Positions 9,126 to 18,569 of a DNA stretch of 64,000 bases are shown here, in pieces. The translations under genes were made by a program, and so were the position numbers. The DNA comes from Halioglobus japonicus (GTDB lineage: Bacteria > Pseudomonadota > Gammaproteobacteria > Pseudomonadales > Halieaceae): positions 1,054,001 through 1,118,000 of the forward strand of contig NZ_CP019450.1 in NCBI RefSeq assembly GCF_001983995.1, read 5' to 3'. Each line of letters begins with the position of its first letter. Within the stretch, counting starts at the first letter, position 1. The notes beneath the pieces are model-generated. The model saw only the letters and a program-made list of their open reading frames with translations, searched no databases and was not told the origin of the DNA.

Positions 9126-10475
9126 TTAGTTTTGTGGCTTTTTGGTGGTGGCACGCAACAGGAAGTAGCCGGCAAAACCGGCAATCGCCGAGGCCAGCAG
9201 AATACCGGTCTTGGCGGCGAGCAACTCTTCCGGCTTGCCGGCGAAACCCAGGTCTGCAATAAAAATCGACATGGTAAAGCCAATGCCGCCCAGTAAGCCT
9301 ACGCCGGTGATGTGCTTCATATTGAGCTCGTCGGGCAGCTTGGCCCAGCCAAGTTTTATGGCAATCCAGGTGAATCCGGCGATGCCCAGGGGCTTGCCGA
9401 GCAGCAAGCCGCACAGCACCCCGAGGGTGATCGGGCTGCTGACGGCGCTGCCAAACTCGGCAAACTCGATGGGAATGCCGGCATTGGCCAGCGCAAAGAT
9501 CGGAATCACCAGGTAGGCAACCGGCAAGTGCAGGGAGTGCTCGAGGCGCTGCGCCGGTGCCTGTACCAGCTGGACCCCGTCGCCCATGGCGATTACCAGC
9601 GAGCGGAACCGGTTGTTGTGAATAATGTCGGGGTTTTCTGCCACAGACTTCTGCATGGCAACAGTGCTGTCCTTGACTCGGTCGATAAAGGTCTCGGCTT
9701 CGAATTTGGGGCGTATCGGGATCACGAAGGCCACGACAATGCCTGCAATCGTGGCGTGAATACCGCTGGCGAGCATGGCTGTCCACAGCAGAATGCCCAC
9801 GGCGGCATAGGGCAGCGGGCGACGGACACCACCCAGGTTGAACGATAGCAGCACGAAGGTAAACATGCCCGCATAAAACAGGGCCATGGTATCCAGGCTA
9901 TCGGTATAGAACAGTGCAATCACTGCGACCGCGCCCAGGTCATCGACAATGGCCAGGGCGATCAAAAAGGTGATCAGGGTCTTGGGTATACGCGGCCCCA
10001 ACAGGCTCAGGGCACCGATGGCGAAGGCGATGTCGGTGGCCATGGGAATACCCCAGCCCTTGGCATCGGGCCCGGACGTGTTGAATACAAAATAGCCCAG
10101 GGCGGGGATGAGCATGCCGCCAATCGCGGCACTGATGGGCAGCATCGCCTGGCTGGGGGACGACAGTTCACCCACCAGCAATTCCCGCTTGAGTTCCAGG
10201 CCCATGATGAAGAAGAACATCGCCATTAGCGCTTCGTTAATCCAGTGGTGAATGGACAACGAGAAGGACTTTTCCCCCAGACTGATGGCCAGTTCCTTGT
10301 GCAGGAAGTGTTCATAGCTGTAGTGGAGGGGACTGTTGGCAATGAACAGCGCAACAACGGCGCAAATCATCAGCAGAATGCCCGAGGTGGTCTGGCGATG
10401 GATAAACTCTTCCAGCGGCGTGAGGATGCTGTCGAAAGATTTTTCCCAGGGGGCGTGATAGACGCCTTTGGCCAT
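9126..10475 (-). CDS. nhaA: Na+/H+ antiporter NhaA
   Basis: Inner-membrane electrogenic sodium/proton antiporter, 449 residues, about 12 transmembrane helices; it expels Na+ in exchange for protons and supports growth in salt or at high pH. Clear signatures include the acidic sites of the ion pathway, MATDIAFAIG (equivalent of Asp133) and AIVDDLGAVAVIALFYT (equivalent of the Asp163/164 pair), plus FFFIMGLELKRELLVGEL and GIGFTMSIFIADLGF near the C terminus. It is somewhat longer than E. coli NhaA because of an extended loop around residues 240-290. Presence of NhaA fits a marine or saline habitat. Confidence 0.96.
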   Translation of the reverse strand: MAKGVYHAPWEKSFDSILTPLEEFIHRQTTSGILLMICAVVALFIANSPLHYSYEHFLHKELAISLGEKSFSLSIHHWINEALMAMFFFIMGLELKRELLVGELSSPSQAMLPISAAIGGMLIPALGYFVFNTSGPDAKGWGIPMATDIAFAIGALSLLGPRIPKTLITFLIALAIVDDLGAVAVIALFYTDSLDTMALFYAGMFTFVLLSFNLGGVRRPLPYAAVGILLWTAMLASGIHATIAGIVVAFVIPIRPKFEAETFIDRVKDSTVAMQKSVAENPDIIHNNRFRSLVIAMGDGVQLVQAPAQRLEHSLHLPVAYLVIPIFALANAGIPIEFAEFGSAVSSPITLGVLCGLLLGKPLGIAGFTWIAIKLGWAKLPDELNMKHITGVGLLGGIGFTMSIFIADLGFAGKPEELLAAKTGILLASAIAGFAGYFLLRATTKKPQN

Positions 10476-10657
10476 AGCGGTGCTCCGAGATCTTTGGGTA
10501 CTGCAGGTACGGCGGTGTATCTTAGCGCCGAAGCCTTCCCGGGTATAGCTTGACTCAGGCCGCCGCAGGGCGCACTTTCCTTGATCTTCGACAAACCACC
10601 GAGGTGCCGCGGGGCCTACAATGGTGCAGTGTCAGATGGAGATAAAGGAGTTAGCCG

Positions 10658-11008
10658 ATGTTGAAAACGGTACTTGAACTCGTCCAGGAAGCCCGTGCGG
10701 GGCTGCGTTGCCTGGACGCGGCCGCCGCCAGGGTGGAGTGCGCAGCGAAGCATGGCACGGTGGTGGATGTGCGTGAACCCGGCGAGGTGAGCGCCCAGGC
10801 TGTCGCTGGCTCCGTTAATATCCCCAGGGGTGTACTGGAGATGAAAATCACCGATATCGCGCCCGACGCACAGCACCCGCTGTATCTGCACTGTGCGACC
10901 GGTGGCCGCGCCACTTTGGCGGCCCGGCAGTTGGAAACCATGGGCTACCGCAATGCGACGGTGATTACCTGCCCGATCGATGCGGTGTGCGCCGCCATGG
11001 CAGACTAG
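10658..11008 (+). CDS. Rhodanese-like sulfurtransferase domain protein
   Basis: Single-domain rhodanese-like protein of 116 residues, probably cytoplasmic. The cdc25/rhodanese fold is recognisable from VVDVREPGEVSAQAVAGSVNIPRG and the active-site loop HCATGGRATLAA, in which the first Cys is the persulfide carrier. A strong ribosome site AAGGAG (10645-10650) sits 7 bp before the ATG. Its 3' end overlaps the convergent pyrD-pyrK fusion gene by 4 bp. The sulfur acceptor is unknown. Confidence 0.9.
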   Translation: MLKTVLELVQEARAGLRCLDAAAARVECAAKHGTVVDVREPGEVSAQAVAGSVNIPRGVLEMKITDIAPDAQHPLYLHCATGGRATLAARQLETMGYRNATVITCPIDAVCAAMAD

Positions 11009-12642
11009 CTGGCCAGCGCGGGCGCACCCTCGACCAGGAACGGGCCATCGACGCACAGGCGGCGGCCGTCTGGCGCTGCGCAGGCACCGCAAATACCCAC
11101 GCCGCATTTGGTCAGGTAATCGATGGCGCTGAATATCTGGTCGTCTCGACAGAATTCCTTCTGCACCGCGATGGCCGCCAATACCATGGGCTCGGGGCCG
11201 CAGTTGTAAAACACCAGTTTGTCGCGTTCTTCGGCGGACATTTCCTGCAGGCGCTCGCGCAGCAACTCGGTGACCACGCCCTGGAAGCCGGCGCTACCGT
11301 CATCGGTAGCGACATGCACATCGGCAATCTGCTTGCACTCCTCGAGGAAGTACAGGCGCTCGGCGGTGCGCGCCCCGGCAAATACCTCGGCGTTGCCGAA
11401 ATCCCGGGCGATCTGGTACACGGCGGCAAGGCCAGTACCGCCGGCAACAGCCATGATTTTCTGGTCTTCCGCGGGATCCACGGGAATGCCGTGGGGGCCG
11501 CGCACATAGCATTCGGTGCCAATGTCGAGGTCGAGCATGGCGTGGGTGAATTCGCCCACATCGATGATGACCAGCGAGAACGGGTCGTCAGTGAGCGCCG
11601 AGAAGGGCTTTTCGCCGATGCCCGGTACCCACAGGAATACGAACTCACCGGCCTGAACGTTGATTTTGCGATCGAAGGTCATGATGGTGATGTCGTCACA
11701 GACCTTCTCATTCTTCATCAGGGTGACGGGCTTGAAGTTCATGTCCACGTCGTAGCGAATATGAGTCTCGGCGCGGTTGTTGCCGCTTTCCAGGTCCGCA
11801 GTGACCGCCTTGAAGTAGTCGTCGATCTCTTGAGTAGTCAGTCCGACCAGGGCTGAGCCCACGCCGATAACGTCTGCCCCTGCCTGTTGGAATGCGCGGA
11901 CATCGTCTGCACTGGAGATACCGCCGCAGCCAATAATGGGCAGGTCGGTGACGGCGCGGATCTCGCGCACGCATTTCAGGGCAATGGGCAGTGCGCCCTT
12001 ACCGGACATGCCGCCGGCACCATTGGATAGCACCGGGTGGCCGTGGGCCGAGGTATAGCCGGGCCCTACCGTGTTAATGGCACACAGGCCGTCGGCGCCG
12101 CCGGCCTCGGCTGCCTTGGCTATGGCGCCGATATCGGGGGTGTTGGGGGTCAGTTTGGCGACCACCGGAATATCCACTGCAGCCTTCACCGCGCTGACAA
12201 TCGCCTTCACCATCTCTGGGTCCTGGCCCATGGCCATGCCGTAACCCTTGGCGTGGGGGCAGGAGAGGTTCAGTTCCAGGCCGTCGGAGACCGGTGCCAG
12301 GATCTTCGCCACCTCGACAAATTCCTCGACGCTGCCGCCGAAGATCGAGGTCAGCAGGAAGCGGTCTTCCGGCACATTCAGCTTCGCCAATGATTCGGCC
12401 GAGGCGGCCGGCCCGGCATTGGTGAGGCCCACGGCGTTCACGAAGCAGCCCGGCGCATATTGGCTCAGCACCGGCTCGCGGTAGCCCAATCTCGGCTCGG
12501 GTCCAATACTTTTGGTGGTGATCACGCCCACTTCGGGGATGTTGTCGAAGAAATACTGCATGATTGGCGCAGCAGTGGTAACGATACCGGAGGGCACGGT
12601 AAATGGGCCTGACAAGGTTTTGCCGAAGAATTCAATGCTCAC
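11005..12642 (-). CDS. Fused dihydroorotate dehydrogenase PyrD (class 1B type) - PyrK electron-transfer subunit
   Basis: One 545-residue chain joins two proteins that are normally separate subunits. Residues 1-295 are an FMN TIM barrel of the dihydroorotate dehydrogenase family with the catalytic base Cys128 in NLSCPH, the residue used by class 1B enzymes. Residues about 300-545 are a ferredoxin-reductase-like FAD/NAD module (VAGGTGLAAVY) ending in a 2Fe-2S site, Cys513, Cys518, Cys521 and Cys530, as in PyrK. It would oxidise dihydroorotate and pass electrons through FMN, the iron-sulfur centre and FAD to NAD+. No other pyr gene is nearby. A related NAD-linked dihydropyrimidine dehydrogenase-type activity cannot be excluded by eye. 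Confidence 0.88.
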   Translation of the reverse strand: MSIEFFGKTLSGPFTVPSGIVTTAAPIMQYFFDNIPEVGVITTKSIGPEPRLGYREPVLSQYAPGCFVNAVGLTNAGPAASAESLAKLNVPEDRFLLTSIFGGSVEEFVEVAKILAPVSDGLELNLSCPHAKGYGMAMGQDPEMVKAIVSAVKAAVDIPVVAKLTPNTPDIGAIAKAAEAGGADGLCAINTVGPGYTSAHGHPVLSNGAGGMSGKGALPIALKCVREIRAVTDLPIIGCGGISSADDVRAFQQAGADVIGVGSALVGLTTQEIDDYFKAVTADLESGNNRAETHIRYDVDMNFKPVTLMKNEKVCDDITIMTFDRKINVQAGEFVFLWVPGIGEKPFSALTDDPFSLVIIDVGEFTHAMLDLDIGTECYVRGPHGIPVDPAEDQKIMAVAGGTGLAAVYQIARDFGNAEVFAGARTAERLYFLEECKQIADVHVATDDGSAGFQGVVTELLRERLQEMSAEERDKLVFYNCGPEPMVLAAIAVQKEFCRDDQIFSAIDYLTKCGVGICGACAAPDGRRLCVDGPFLVEGAPALAS

Positions 12643-12828
12643 GGGCTGTTCTCAATCGTGTGGTGTGGGTCGCTAGATGGGTCGAATTATAGAGGGATTC
12701 AAGGCCTCGCGCAGATATTTCGCCGCTGTACGTCTCACTGGCTTACAGCCCACTTTAATATGAGCTCGTTCGAGCGGTAAAAAGTGGTACGGAAAACCCT
12801 GATCGCAACCAGATGAGGTGGCTACGGA

Positions 12829-13050
12829 GTGGCATCACTGCTTGAAGAACTAAAGCGTCGCAACGTCATACGCGTGGCCGAAAGCTGCCTCGTGCTGGCG
12901 CGGGTGTCGGGCGTGATGGATTACGATTTGTACCAATTCTGGCCCGAGGGTCCGAGTGACCCGAACTACTGCGTGATTCGGGTCGACCCGGAGCGGGTGG
13001 AGTTGTCCAAGATGTTCGGTACTATGGATAAGCGCGTCTGGCGGGCCTAG
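12829..13050 (+). pseudogene. Short chimeric remnant: CadC/TPR-type N-terminus joined to an FMN-binding stress-protein C-terminus
   Basis: A 73-codon open frame starting with GTG. Its first 17 residues (MASLLEELKRRNVIRVA) match the conserved start of membrane adenylate-cyclase or TPR proteins, while the remainder (DPNYCVIRVDPERVEL...) resembles the end of pyridoxamine-5'-phosphate-oxidase-like general stress proteins. Neither family is complete, the flavin-binding core is missing, and the two parts belong to unrelated folds. I read it as a recombination scar or decayed gene; a genuine small protein is possible. The 186 bp before it shows no clear feature. Confidence 0.45.
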
Positions 13051-13053
13051 TGC

Positions 13054-13395
13054 TCAGCCTTTCGTCAGGTCGCGAATATCTGTTGAGGTGCCGTTGGTTT
13101 TGACCGACTCAACGCCGTTGTCGCAGCCGGATTCCGACGTGTACATCTGGCTCTGGCCGATCACCTGGTGATTGGCGGCTTTCAGGACAAAGTAATGCTT
13201 GTCGTCCCCTGATGCCTTGCATTCATAGCGATCGGCGTCGCTGCAATTTTTCTGTACTGAGGCAATACCGTTCTCGGCAGCGCCCCTGCTGCTGTACATC
13301 TCACTCTTGAGGATGTTCTGGCCATTCCCGGCCACAAGGTTAAAGAAGAATTCGCCGTTTTTGGCGAGTTTAAGTTCATAGTATCCGGCCATCAT
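13054..13395 (-). CDS. YegP-like DUF1508 protein (two tandem repeats)
   Basis: Small cytoplasmic protein of 113 residues made of two DUF1508 repeats of about 50 residues each: GYYELKLAKNGEFFFNLVAGNGQNILKSEMY in the first half and the matching DDKHYFVLKAANHQVIGQSQMYTS in the second, each followed by a Cys-containing N-G-[IV]-x-S-V-[KQ] helix. Length and duplication match E. coli YegP (about 110 residues). The biochemical role of the family is not established. Tandem ATG codons (13395 and 13392) are both possible starts behind GGAG. Confidence 0.88.
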   Translation of the reverse strand: MMAGYYELKLAKNGEFFFNLVAGNGQNILKSEMYSSRGAAENGIASVQKNCSDADRYECKASGDDKHYFVLKAANHQVIGQSQMYTSESGCDNGVESVKTNGTSTDIRDLTKG

Positions 13396-13472
13396 AAAAC
13401 TCCTCGGAATGGTGGGCGGCCCCGGTGGCTGCCCGGCTGTTTCAGCTTAGTCTGTGGCCGGAGTTTCGCCAG

Positions 13473-14942
13473 TCAGGTGCCGCAGAATGTCCGCTGTACG
13501 ATTTCCTGGGGCATGGGTGGCACCGCATAGTGCGCGCAGTCTTCCCGCCATGTGTAAGGATCTTCCAGACACGCCCCCAGGGCGTGAAACGCGCGGAAGT
13601 CCTGCTCATCCTCGGCGGCACGAATGGCTTCTTCCACCCGGTGATTGCGGGGAATAAATACGGGATTGGCCAGTCGCATTCGCTCCGCCCGGGTCTCTGG
13701 GGTGAGTGGGTCGTTGGTGAGCCGTCTGCGCCACTGGGCCAGCCAGAGCTCGAAGGCCGGTGTGAACTCAAACCATGGGTCAATGTCGCTTCCCTCATCG
13801 CGCGCCAGTTCATAGAGGCGCCTGAAGGCCAGGGTGAAGTCGCACTTCTCAGCTTCGAGCAACGCGAAAAAGTCTTCGATGAGCTTGTTGTCTGGCTCGG
13901 TAATCTCGGCCAGGCCGAACTTATTGGCCATGCCTTGATGATGGGCCAGCTGATACTGCCCCGGAAAGCTGTCTACCGCTGCCTGTGCCAGGGGGACGGC
14001 CTCTTCCTGTGATTCGTGGAGTAGCGGCAATAGTGCCTGGGCCAGGGTCGCCAGATTCCAGTGTGCGATGGCCGGCTGATTGGCGTAGGCGTAGCGGCCG
14101 TGCTGGTCAATGGAAGAGAACACCTTGCCAGCGCTGAATTCATCCATGAATGCGCAGGGCCCGAAGTCCACGGTTTCGCCGCCAATCAGCATATTGTCGG
14201 TGTTCATGACGCCGTGAATAAAGCCCAGGCACATCCACTGGGCTACCAATTCGGCCTGTGCCGAGATGACGCTGTTGAGTAGCGCCAGTGGCTGGTTGGG
14301 CGCATCTGCCTGGTCGGGATAATGGCGCTGCAGCGCGTACTCGCTGAGAGTCTGCAGGGCTTCCTGTTCGCCGCGTGCCGCGAAGAACTGGAAGGTGCCA
14401 ATACGGATATGGCTGGAAGCGACCCGGGCCATGACAGCCCCCGGCAGAGGGTATTCTCTGGACACGTCCTCGCCGGTGCTGACGGCCGCCAGGGCGCGGG
14501 TGGAGGGTATGCCCAGGGCATGGAATGCTTCGCTCAGCAGATACTCGCGAATCACCGGCCCCATAGGTGAGCGCCCATCGCCGCCGCGGGAATAGGGCGT
14601 GGGGCCCGAGCCTTTCAGCTGGATGTCGAAACGTTGTCCATCTACAGTGACAACCTCGCCCAGCAGCACGGCGCGACCGTCGCCGAGCTGCGGGTTGTAA
14701 CTCCCGAACTGGTGTCCCGCGTAGACCGCTGCCAACGGCTCGGCGAGCTCAGGTACCGTATTACCCGCGATAACGTCAGTTCCCTCGGGGGATGCGAGCC
14801 AGTCAGGGTCGATACCCAGGTATTCTGCGAGTGGCCTGTTTACGGCAATCGGCCCAGGTACGCGAACTGGTGTGGGCGCCTGGCGCGTATAAAAGAGGTC
14901 GGGCAGGCGGGCGTAGCTGTTGTCAAACGGGATCGAACCCAT
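13473..14942 (-). CDS. selO: Protein adenylyltransferase SelO (YdiU/UPF0061)
   Basis: Pseudokinase-fold enzyme that transfers AMP from ATP to Ser, Thr or Tyr of target proteins, linked to redox homeostasis. The 489-residue length is right for bacterial SelO. Family motifs include NRPLAEYLGID, VYAGHQFGSYNPQLGDGRA, QLKGSGPTPYSRGGDGRSPMGPVIREYL and the long GFIHGVMNTDNMLIGGETVDFGPCAFMD segment, which contains the metal-binding Asn and Asp residues. The chain ends T-F-C-G-T, placing a Cys third from the end, the position of selenocysteine in animal SelO. It stands alone, with 90 bp of upstream region shared with the divergent amidohydrolase gene. Confidence 0.96.
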   Translation of the reverse strand: MGSIPFDNSYARLPDLFYTRQAPTPVRVPGPIAVNRPLAEYLGIDPDWLASPEGTDVIAGNTVPELAEPLAAVYAGHQFGSYNPQLGDGRAVLLGEVVTVDGQRFDIQLKGSGPTPYSRGGDGRSPMGPVIREYLLSEAFHALGIPSTRALAAVSTGEDVSREYPLPGAVMARVASSHIRIGTFQFFAARGEQEALQTLSEYALQRHYPDQADAPNQPLALLNSVISAQAELVAQWMCLGFIHGVMNTDNMLIGGETVDFGPCAFMDEFSAGKVFSSIDQHGRYAYANQPAIAHWNLATLAQALLPLLHESQEEAVPLAQAAVDSFPGQYQLAHHQGMANKFGLAEITEPDNKLIEDFFALLEAEKCDFTLAFRRLYELARDEGSDIDPWFEFTPAFELWLAQWRRRLTNDPLTPETRAERMRLANPVFIPRNHRVEEAIRAAEDEQDFRAFHALGACLEDPYTWREDCAHYAVPPMPQEIVQRTFCGT

Positions 14943-15032
14943 GATAGGAATTGTCCTGTGGTAGTGCTATCTGCTATATACGTCAGGTTCGGAATGATAG
15001 CCTAAAGCGCTCATGGGAGCCGGAGTTAGTTT

Positions 15033-16907
15033 ATGTCCAGAAAGACCTGGGACACCCTTATCCAGAATGCCACTGTTTTCGATGGCAGCGGCGATAAGCC
15101 AAGAGAGATGGACATTGCCATCAAGCGCGGCAAGATTGCCGCCATGGGTATGTTCTTGCCGCGGTCCATGGCCGACGAGGTTATTGACGCCACTGGTAAG
15201 TGGGTGACACCGGGGCTGCTGGATATTCATACTCACCTGGACCTCGAGGTCGACCTCGAACCCGGGCTGCCTGAAGTCGTGCGCCACGGAACGACCACCG
15301 TGCTGGTGGGGAACTGTAGCCTGGGTACGGCATTCGGGAGTCAGCGGGTGGGTGACCAGGATCCGATCGTGGATTGTTTCACTCGTGTGGAGAACATCCC
15401 CAAGTCAGTGTTGCGCAAGGCTGCCGAGGCGGTCACCTGGGATTCCACCGGCGAATACATGGATCATTTCGATGATATGCCCCTGGGGCCTAACATCGGC
15501 ATTTTCATTCCGCACTCCATGCTGCGCATTGAGGTCATGGGTCTGGAAGCCAGCATTAGCCGTGAACCTACCGAGGCCGAACTGGTGCGGATGGAGAGCC
15601 TGCTGGACACGGCGATGGACCAGGGCTACCTGGGCATGTCCACCGATGGCCTGCCCTTCCATTATCTGGCGAACTCACCGCACACGGACAAACGCATTCC
15701 AACCCAGTTTGCCAGTTTCGGTGAGCTGAAGCGTCTGCTGCGGGTGGTGCGTAACCGCAATCGTGTCTGGCAGACCACGCCCATTATTGAAAACCGCGCC
15801 AAGGCATTCCTGTATTTCGCACTCACCAGCGGCCGCCTGTTCGGCAAAACGTTGAAGACGTCGGCACTGTCGGTGATGGAGTTTGTGCTCGCGCCCAAGG
15901 TACACCGGGGTTTTCTGGGTTTTGCCGCACTGATGAACAGCAAGTTGTTCAAGGGCAATATGCATTTTCAGGCATTGGGAACCAACTTCCGGGTCTGGTC
16001 CGACGGTATTGTCAGCCCACTGTTTGAAGAACTGGATTCAACTGCCGAACTCATCGCCAAAGAATACGATGATGTTGAAGGGCGCATGGCGCTGCTCAAC
16101 GACCCCGCCTGGGTGGAGCGGTTCCGCAGCGACTGGTTGCACGGCCGCGTTGGCAAGGGCCTGGCCGGGCTGAAGACCAAGCTGGGTATGCCTGACAACC
16201 TGGTGCCCCGTGAGTTGCGGATGATGATCTTTGACGGGGCGCCGGTGTCCGAGTGGGAAGGCGAGAGCCTGCAGGATGTCTATAATCGTGTGCAGCGCTA
16301 CCAGCGCGGCCAGTCGGACCAGGCTCGATCGGATGCAGAACGCGAGGCCTTTGACAGGTTCCCGCGCACGATGGCCGATGACGCCGATTTCATGCTTGCC
16401 TTGCTGCGTGAGTATGACAAGGGCTTCCGTTTCTGGGTGGACATTGGCAATCAGGGCAAACGCGCCACGCTGGATTTCCTGTTGCACAAAAATGCCATGC
16501 CCGGTTTCAACGATTCCGGCGCGCATATCACCAACATGGCCTTCTTCGATTCCAATCTGAGTTCGTTGAAGCTGGCCTACAACCAGTCGATGGAAACCGT
16601 GGCCACCATGGTCAAGCGTCTCACCAGTGAGCCGGCGGCGTTCTTCGGCCTGGAGGATGTGGGCAAGCTGGAACTGGGTGCCCAGGCCGACCTGGTGATA
16701 ATCGACCCGGAAGCCTTGGCTAACTGGGATGACAACGAAAACCGGATTCTCGCCTATCGGGAGCTGTTCGAGCACAACCAGATGCTGAGTCGCTCCGATG
16801 GGGTGGTCACCCACACGTTCATTAATGGTGAACAGGTCTGGTGCGACGGTGCGGTGACCGAGGCCCTGGGCAGTAAGCCGCTGGGCCGGGCACTGCGCGC
16901 GGCCTAA
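15033..16907 (+). CDS. D-aminoacylase-like amidohydrolase
   Basis: Metal-dependent amidohydrolase of the N-acyl-D-amino-acid deacylase group, 624 residues. Seen in the sequence are the N-terminal beta-sandwich, the metal-binding His-x-His in LLDIHTHLD, a Cys in VGNCSLG at the position of the zinc-ligand Cys of D-aminoacylase, the FNDSGAHITNMAFFD strand with the catalytic Asp, and the closing LELGAQADLVIIDPEAL. It is longer than the about 480-residue type enzyme, with an insertion in the middle. It is likely cytoplasmic, as there is no signal peptide. It converges on puuE, so is probably not part of the purine operon, and the substrate is uncertain. Confidence 0.85.
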   Translation: MSRKTWDTLIQNATVFDGSGDKPREMDIAIKRGKIAAMGMFLPRSMADEVIDATGKWVTPGLLDIHTHLDLEVDLEPGLPEVVRHGTTTVLVGNCSLGTAFGSQRVGDQDPIVDCFTRVENIPKSVLRKAAEAVTWDSTGEYMDHFDDMPLGPNIGIFIPHSMLRIEVMGLEASISREPTEAELVRMESLLDTAMDQGYLGMSTDGLPFHYLANSPHTDKRIPTQFASFGELKRLLRVVRNRNRVWQTTPIIENRAKAFLYFALTSGRLFGKTLKTSALSVMEFVLAPKVHRGFLGFAALMNSKLFKGNMHFQALGTNFRVWSDGIVSPLFEELDSTAELIAKEYDDVEGRMALLNDPAWVERFRSDWLHGRVGKGLAGLKTKLGMPDNLVPRELRMMIFDGAPVSEWEGESLQDVYNRVQRYQRGQSDQARSDAEREAFDRFPRTMADDADFMLALLREYDKGFRFWVDIGNQGKRATLDFLLHKNAMPGFNDSGAHITNMAFFDSNLSSLKLAYNQSMETVATMVKRLTSEPAAFFGLEDVGKLELGAQADLVIIDPEALANWDDNENRILAYRELFEHNQMLSRSDGVVTHTFINGEQVWCDGAVTEALGSKPLGRALRAA

Positions 16908-16938
16908 CACCCGGCCGCGCGTCAGTCGGTGCGGGGTA

Positions 16939-17853
16939 TCAGTCCGGGAATGGGTGCTCTGTCTGCCAGTGACGTGCAATCTCAATACGGCGGGCAAACC
17001 AGACCTGGCTGTGAGACTGAGCGTATTCGACAAAACGCTTGAGAGCCGCGAAGCGCCCTGGGCGCCCGACCAGGCGACAATGCAGGCCGATAGACATCAT
17101 TTTGGGCGCGTCGACGCCTTCGGCATAGAGGGTGTCGAAACTGTCCTTGAGGTAGCTGAAGAACTGGTCACCGCTATTAAAACCCTGTGGTGTGGCAAAG
17201 CGCATATCGTTGGCATCCAGGGTATAGGGCACGATTAATTGGTGCTTGTCCGCATCGGTATACCAGAAAGGCAGATCGTCACTGTAGTCATCGGCGTCAT
17301 AGACAAACCCGCCATCTTCCATGACCAATTTGCGCGTCTGCGGGCTGGTGCGGCCGGTATACCAGCCCAGCGGTCGCTTGCCTGTGAGTCTTTTGTGAAT
17401 TTCGATGGCCTGTTGCATGTGCTGTCGCTCGACGTCCTCCTCCACGTACTGGTAATCGATCCAGCGCAGGCCGTGAGAGCAGATCTCATGACCATCGCGC
17501 AGCATGGCCTCGACAACCTCGGGGTGACGCTGCATGGCAGAGGCGACACCGAATACGGTGACCGGTACCTCGCGCTCTCTGAACAGCCGCAGCAGCCGCC
17601 ACACACCGACGCGTGACCCGTATTCGTAGATCGACTCCATACTCATATGGCGGGTGCCCTGGCGGGCATCGGCTCCGATGATTTCCGATAGGAACTTCTC
17701 GGAGGTCGGGTCGCCGTGAAGAATGCAGTTTTCGCCGCCCTCTTCGTAATTGATGACAAACTGTATGGCGATACGGGACTGATTTGGCCAGTTGGCTTGC
17801 GGCGTGGTTTCGCCGTAGCCAATCAGGTTTCTTGGGTAGTGCTGGTTCGACAT
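16939..17853 (-). CDS. puuE: Allantoinase PuuE (polysaccharide-deacetylase fold)
   Basis: Metal-independent-type allantoinase of the PuuE family, which opens the hydantoin ring of allantoin to give allantoate. It is a NodB-like fold of 304 residues, as expected. Diagnostic stretches are RNLIGYGETTPQANWPNQSRIAIQFVINYEEGGENCIL at the start, GHEICSHGLRWIDY, and GWYTGRTSPQTRKLV, all typical of PuuE rather than chitin deacetylases. It lies 57 bp after ureG on the same strand, as the last gene of the urease transcription unit, so the allantoin and urea steps are physically linked. Confidence 0.94.
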   Translation of the reverse strand: MSNQHYPRNLIGYGETTPQANWPNQSRIAIQFVINYEEGGENCILHGDPTSEKFLSEIIGADARQGTRHMSMESIYEYGSRVGVWRLLRLFREREVPVTVFGVASAMQRHPEVVEAMLRDGHEICSHGLRWIDYQYVEEDVERQHMQQAIEIHKRLTGKRPLGWYTGRTSPQTRKLVMEDGGFVYDADDYSDDLPFWYTDADKHQLIVPYTLDANDMRFATPQGFNSGDQFFSYLKDSFDTLYAEGVDAPKMMSIGLHCRLVGRPGRFAALKRFVEYAQSHSQVWFARRIEIARHWQTEHPFPD

Positions 17854-17910
17854 GGTCGTTCTTTCCGGTCAACTCATGCCAGCGTCTGGCTGGCATGAGT
17901 CAGGTTGGCA

Positions 17911-18558
17911 TTATTGGCCGACAGTCGCGTCGGGCCGGCTTTCCAGTGGCGGCAACATGCCTGCATCGACAATAAAATCAATGATGTCCTTTAAACCTTC
18001 CTCTTGCTTCAGATTGGAAAAGACGAAGGGGCGATCGCCGCGCATTTTAGTGGCGTCGCGATCCATGACTTGCAGTGAGGCACCGACGATAGGAGCGAGG
18101 TCGGTCTTATTGATAATGAGCAGGTCGGAGCGGGTAATACCTGGGCCTCCCTTGCGGGGTATTTTGTCGCCCGCAGATACGTCAATCACGTACAGTGTGA
18201 GATCAGACAATTCCGGGCTGAACGTTGCACTCAGGTTGTCGCCGCCACTCTCTACAAACACTATGTCCAATTCGCCGTGGCGCTTTTGAAGTTCGTCGAT
18301 CGCAGCGAGGTTCATGGAGGCATCTTCACGAATGGCAGTGTGCGGGCAGCCCCCGGTCTCTACGCCGATGATTCGATCCGCTTCCAATGCCTCGTGCTCT
18401 GTGAGGAACTTGGCATCTTCCTTGGTATAAATGTCGTTGGTGACTACTGCGATGTCATAGACGTCGCGCAGGTGGCTGCAGAGCGCGCGCAGCAGGGCTG
18501 TCTTACCGGAGCCTACAGGGCCGCCGACACCAACTCGCAAAGTTTGTTTTACAGTCAT
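17911..18558 (-). CDS. ureG: Urease accessory GTPase UreG
   Basis: SIMIBI-class GTPase that hydrolyses GTP to drive nickel delivery into apo-urease, acting with UreD, UreE and UreF in the cytoplasm. The 215-residue length is normal. The P-loop GPVGSGKT is at residues 13-20, the nickel/zinc CPH motif at Cys71-Pro72-His73, the switch region [18 protein letters not shown] and the NKTDLAP specificity loop follow in order. It starts 11 bp after the ureF stop, within the urease operon. Confidence 0.97.
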   Translation of the reverse strand: MTVKQTLRVGVGGPVGSGKTALLRALCSHLRDVYDIAVVTNDIYTKEDAKFLTEHEALEADRIIGVETGGCPHTAIREDASMNLAAIDELQKRHGELDIVFVESGGDNLSATFSPELSDLTLYVIDVSAGDKIPRKGGPGITRSDLLIINKTDLAPIVGASLQVMDRDATKMRGDRPFVFSNLKQEEGLKDIIDFIVDAGMLPPLESRPDATVGQ

Positions 18559-18569
18559 GTATCTCTCCT

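Noticed and set aside
13054..13395. Recent duplication within the YegP-like protein
   Set aside because: The two-repeat form is the normal state of this family.
16038..17033. Minus-strand open frame opposite the D-aminoacylase-like gene
   Set aside because: Antisense shadow of a conserved enzyme; composition is Arg/His-rich without domain signatures.
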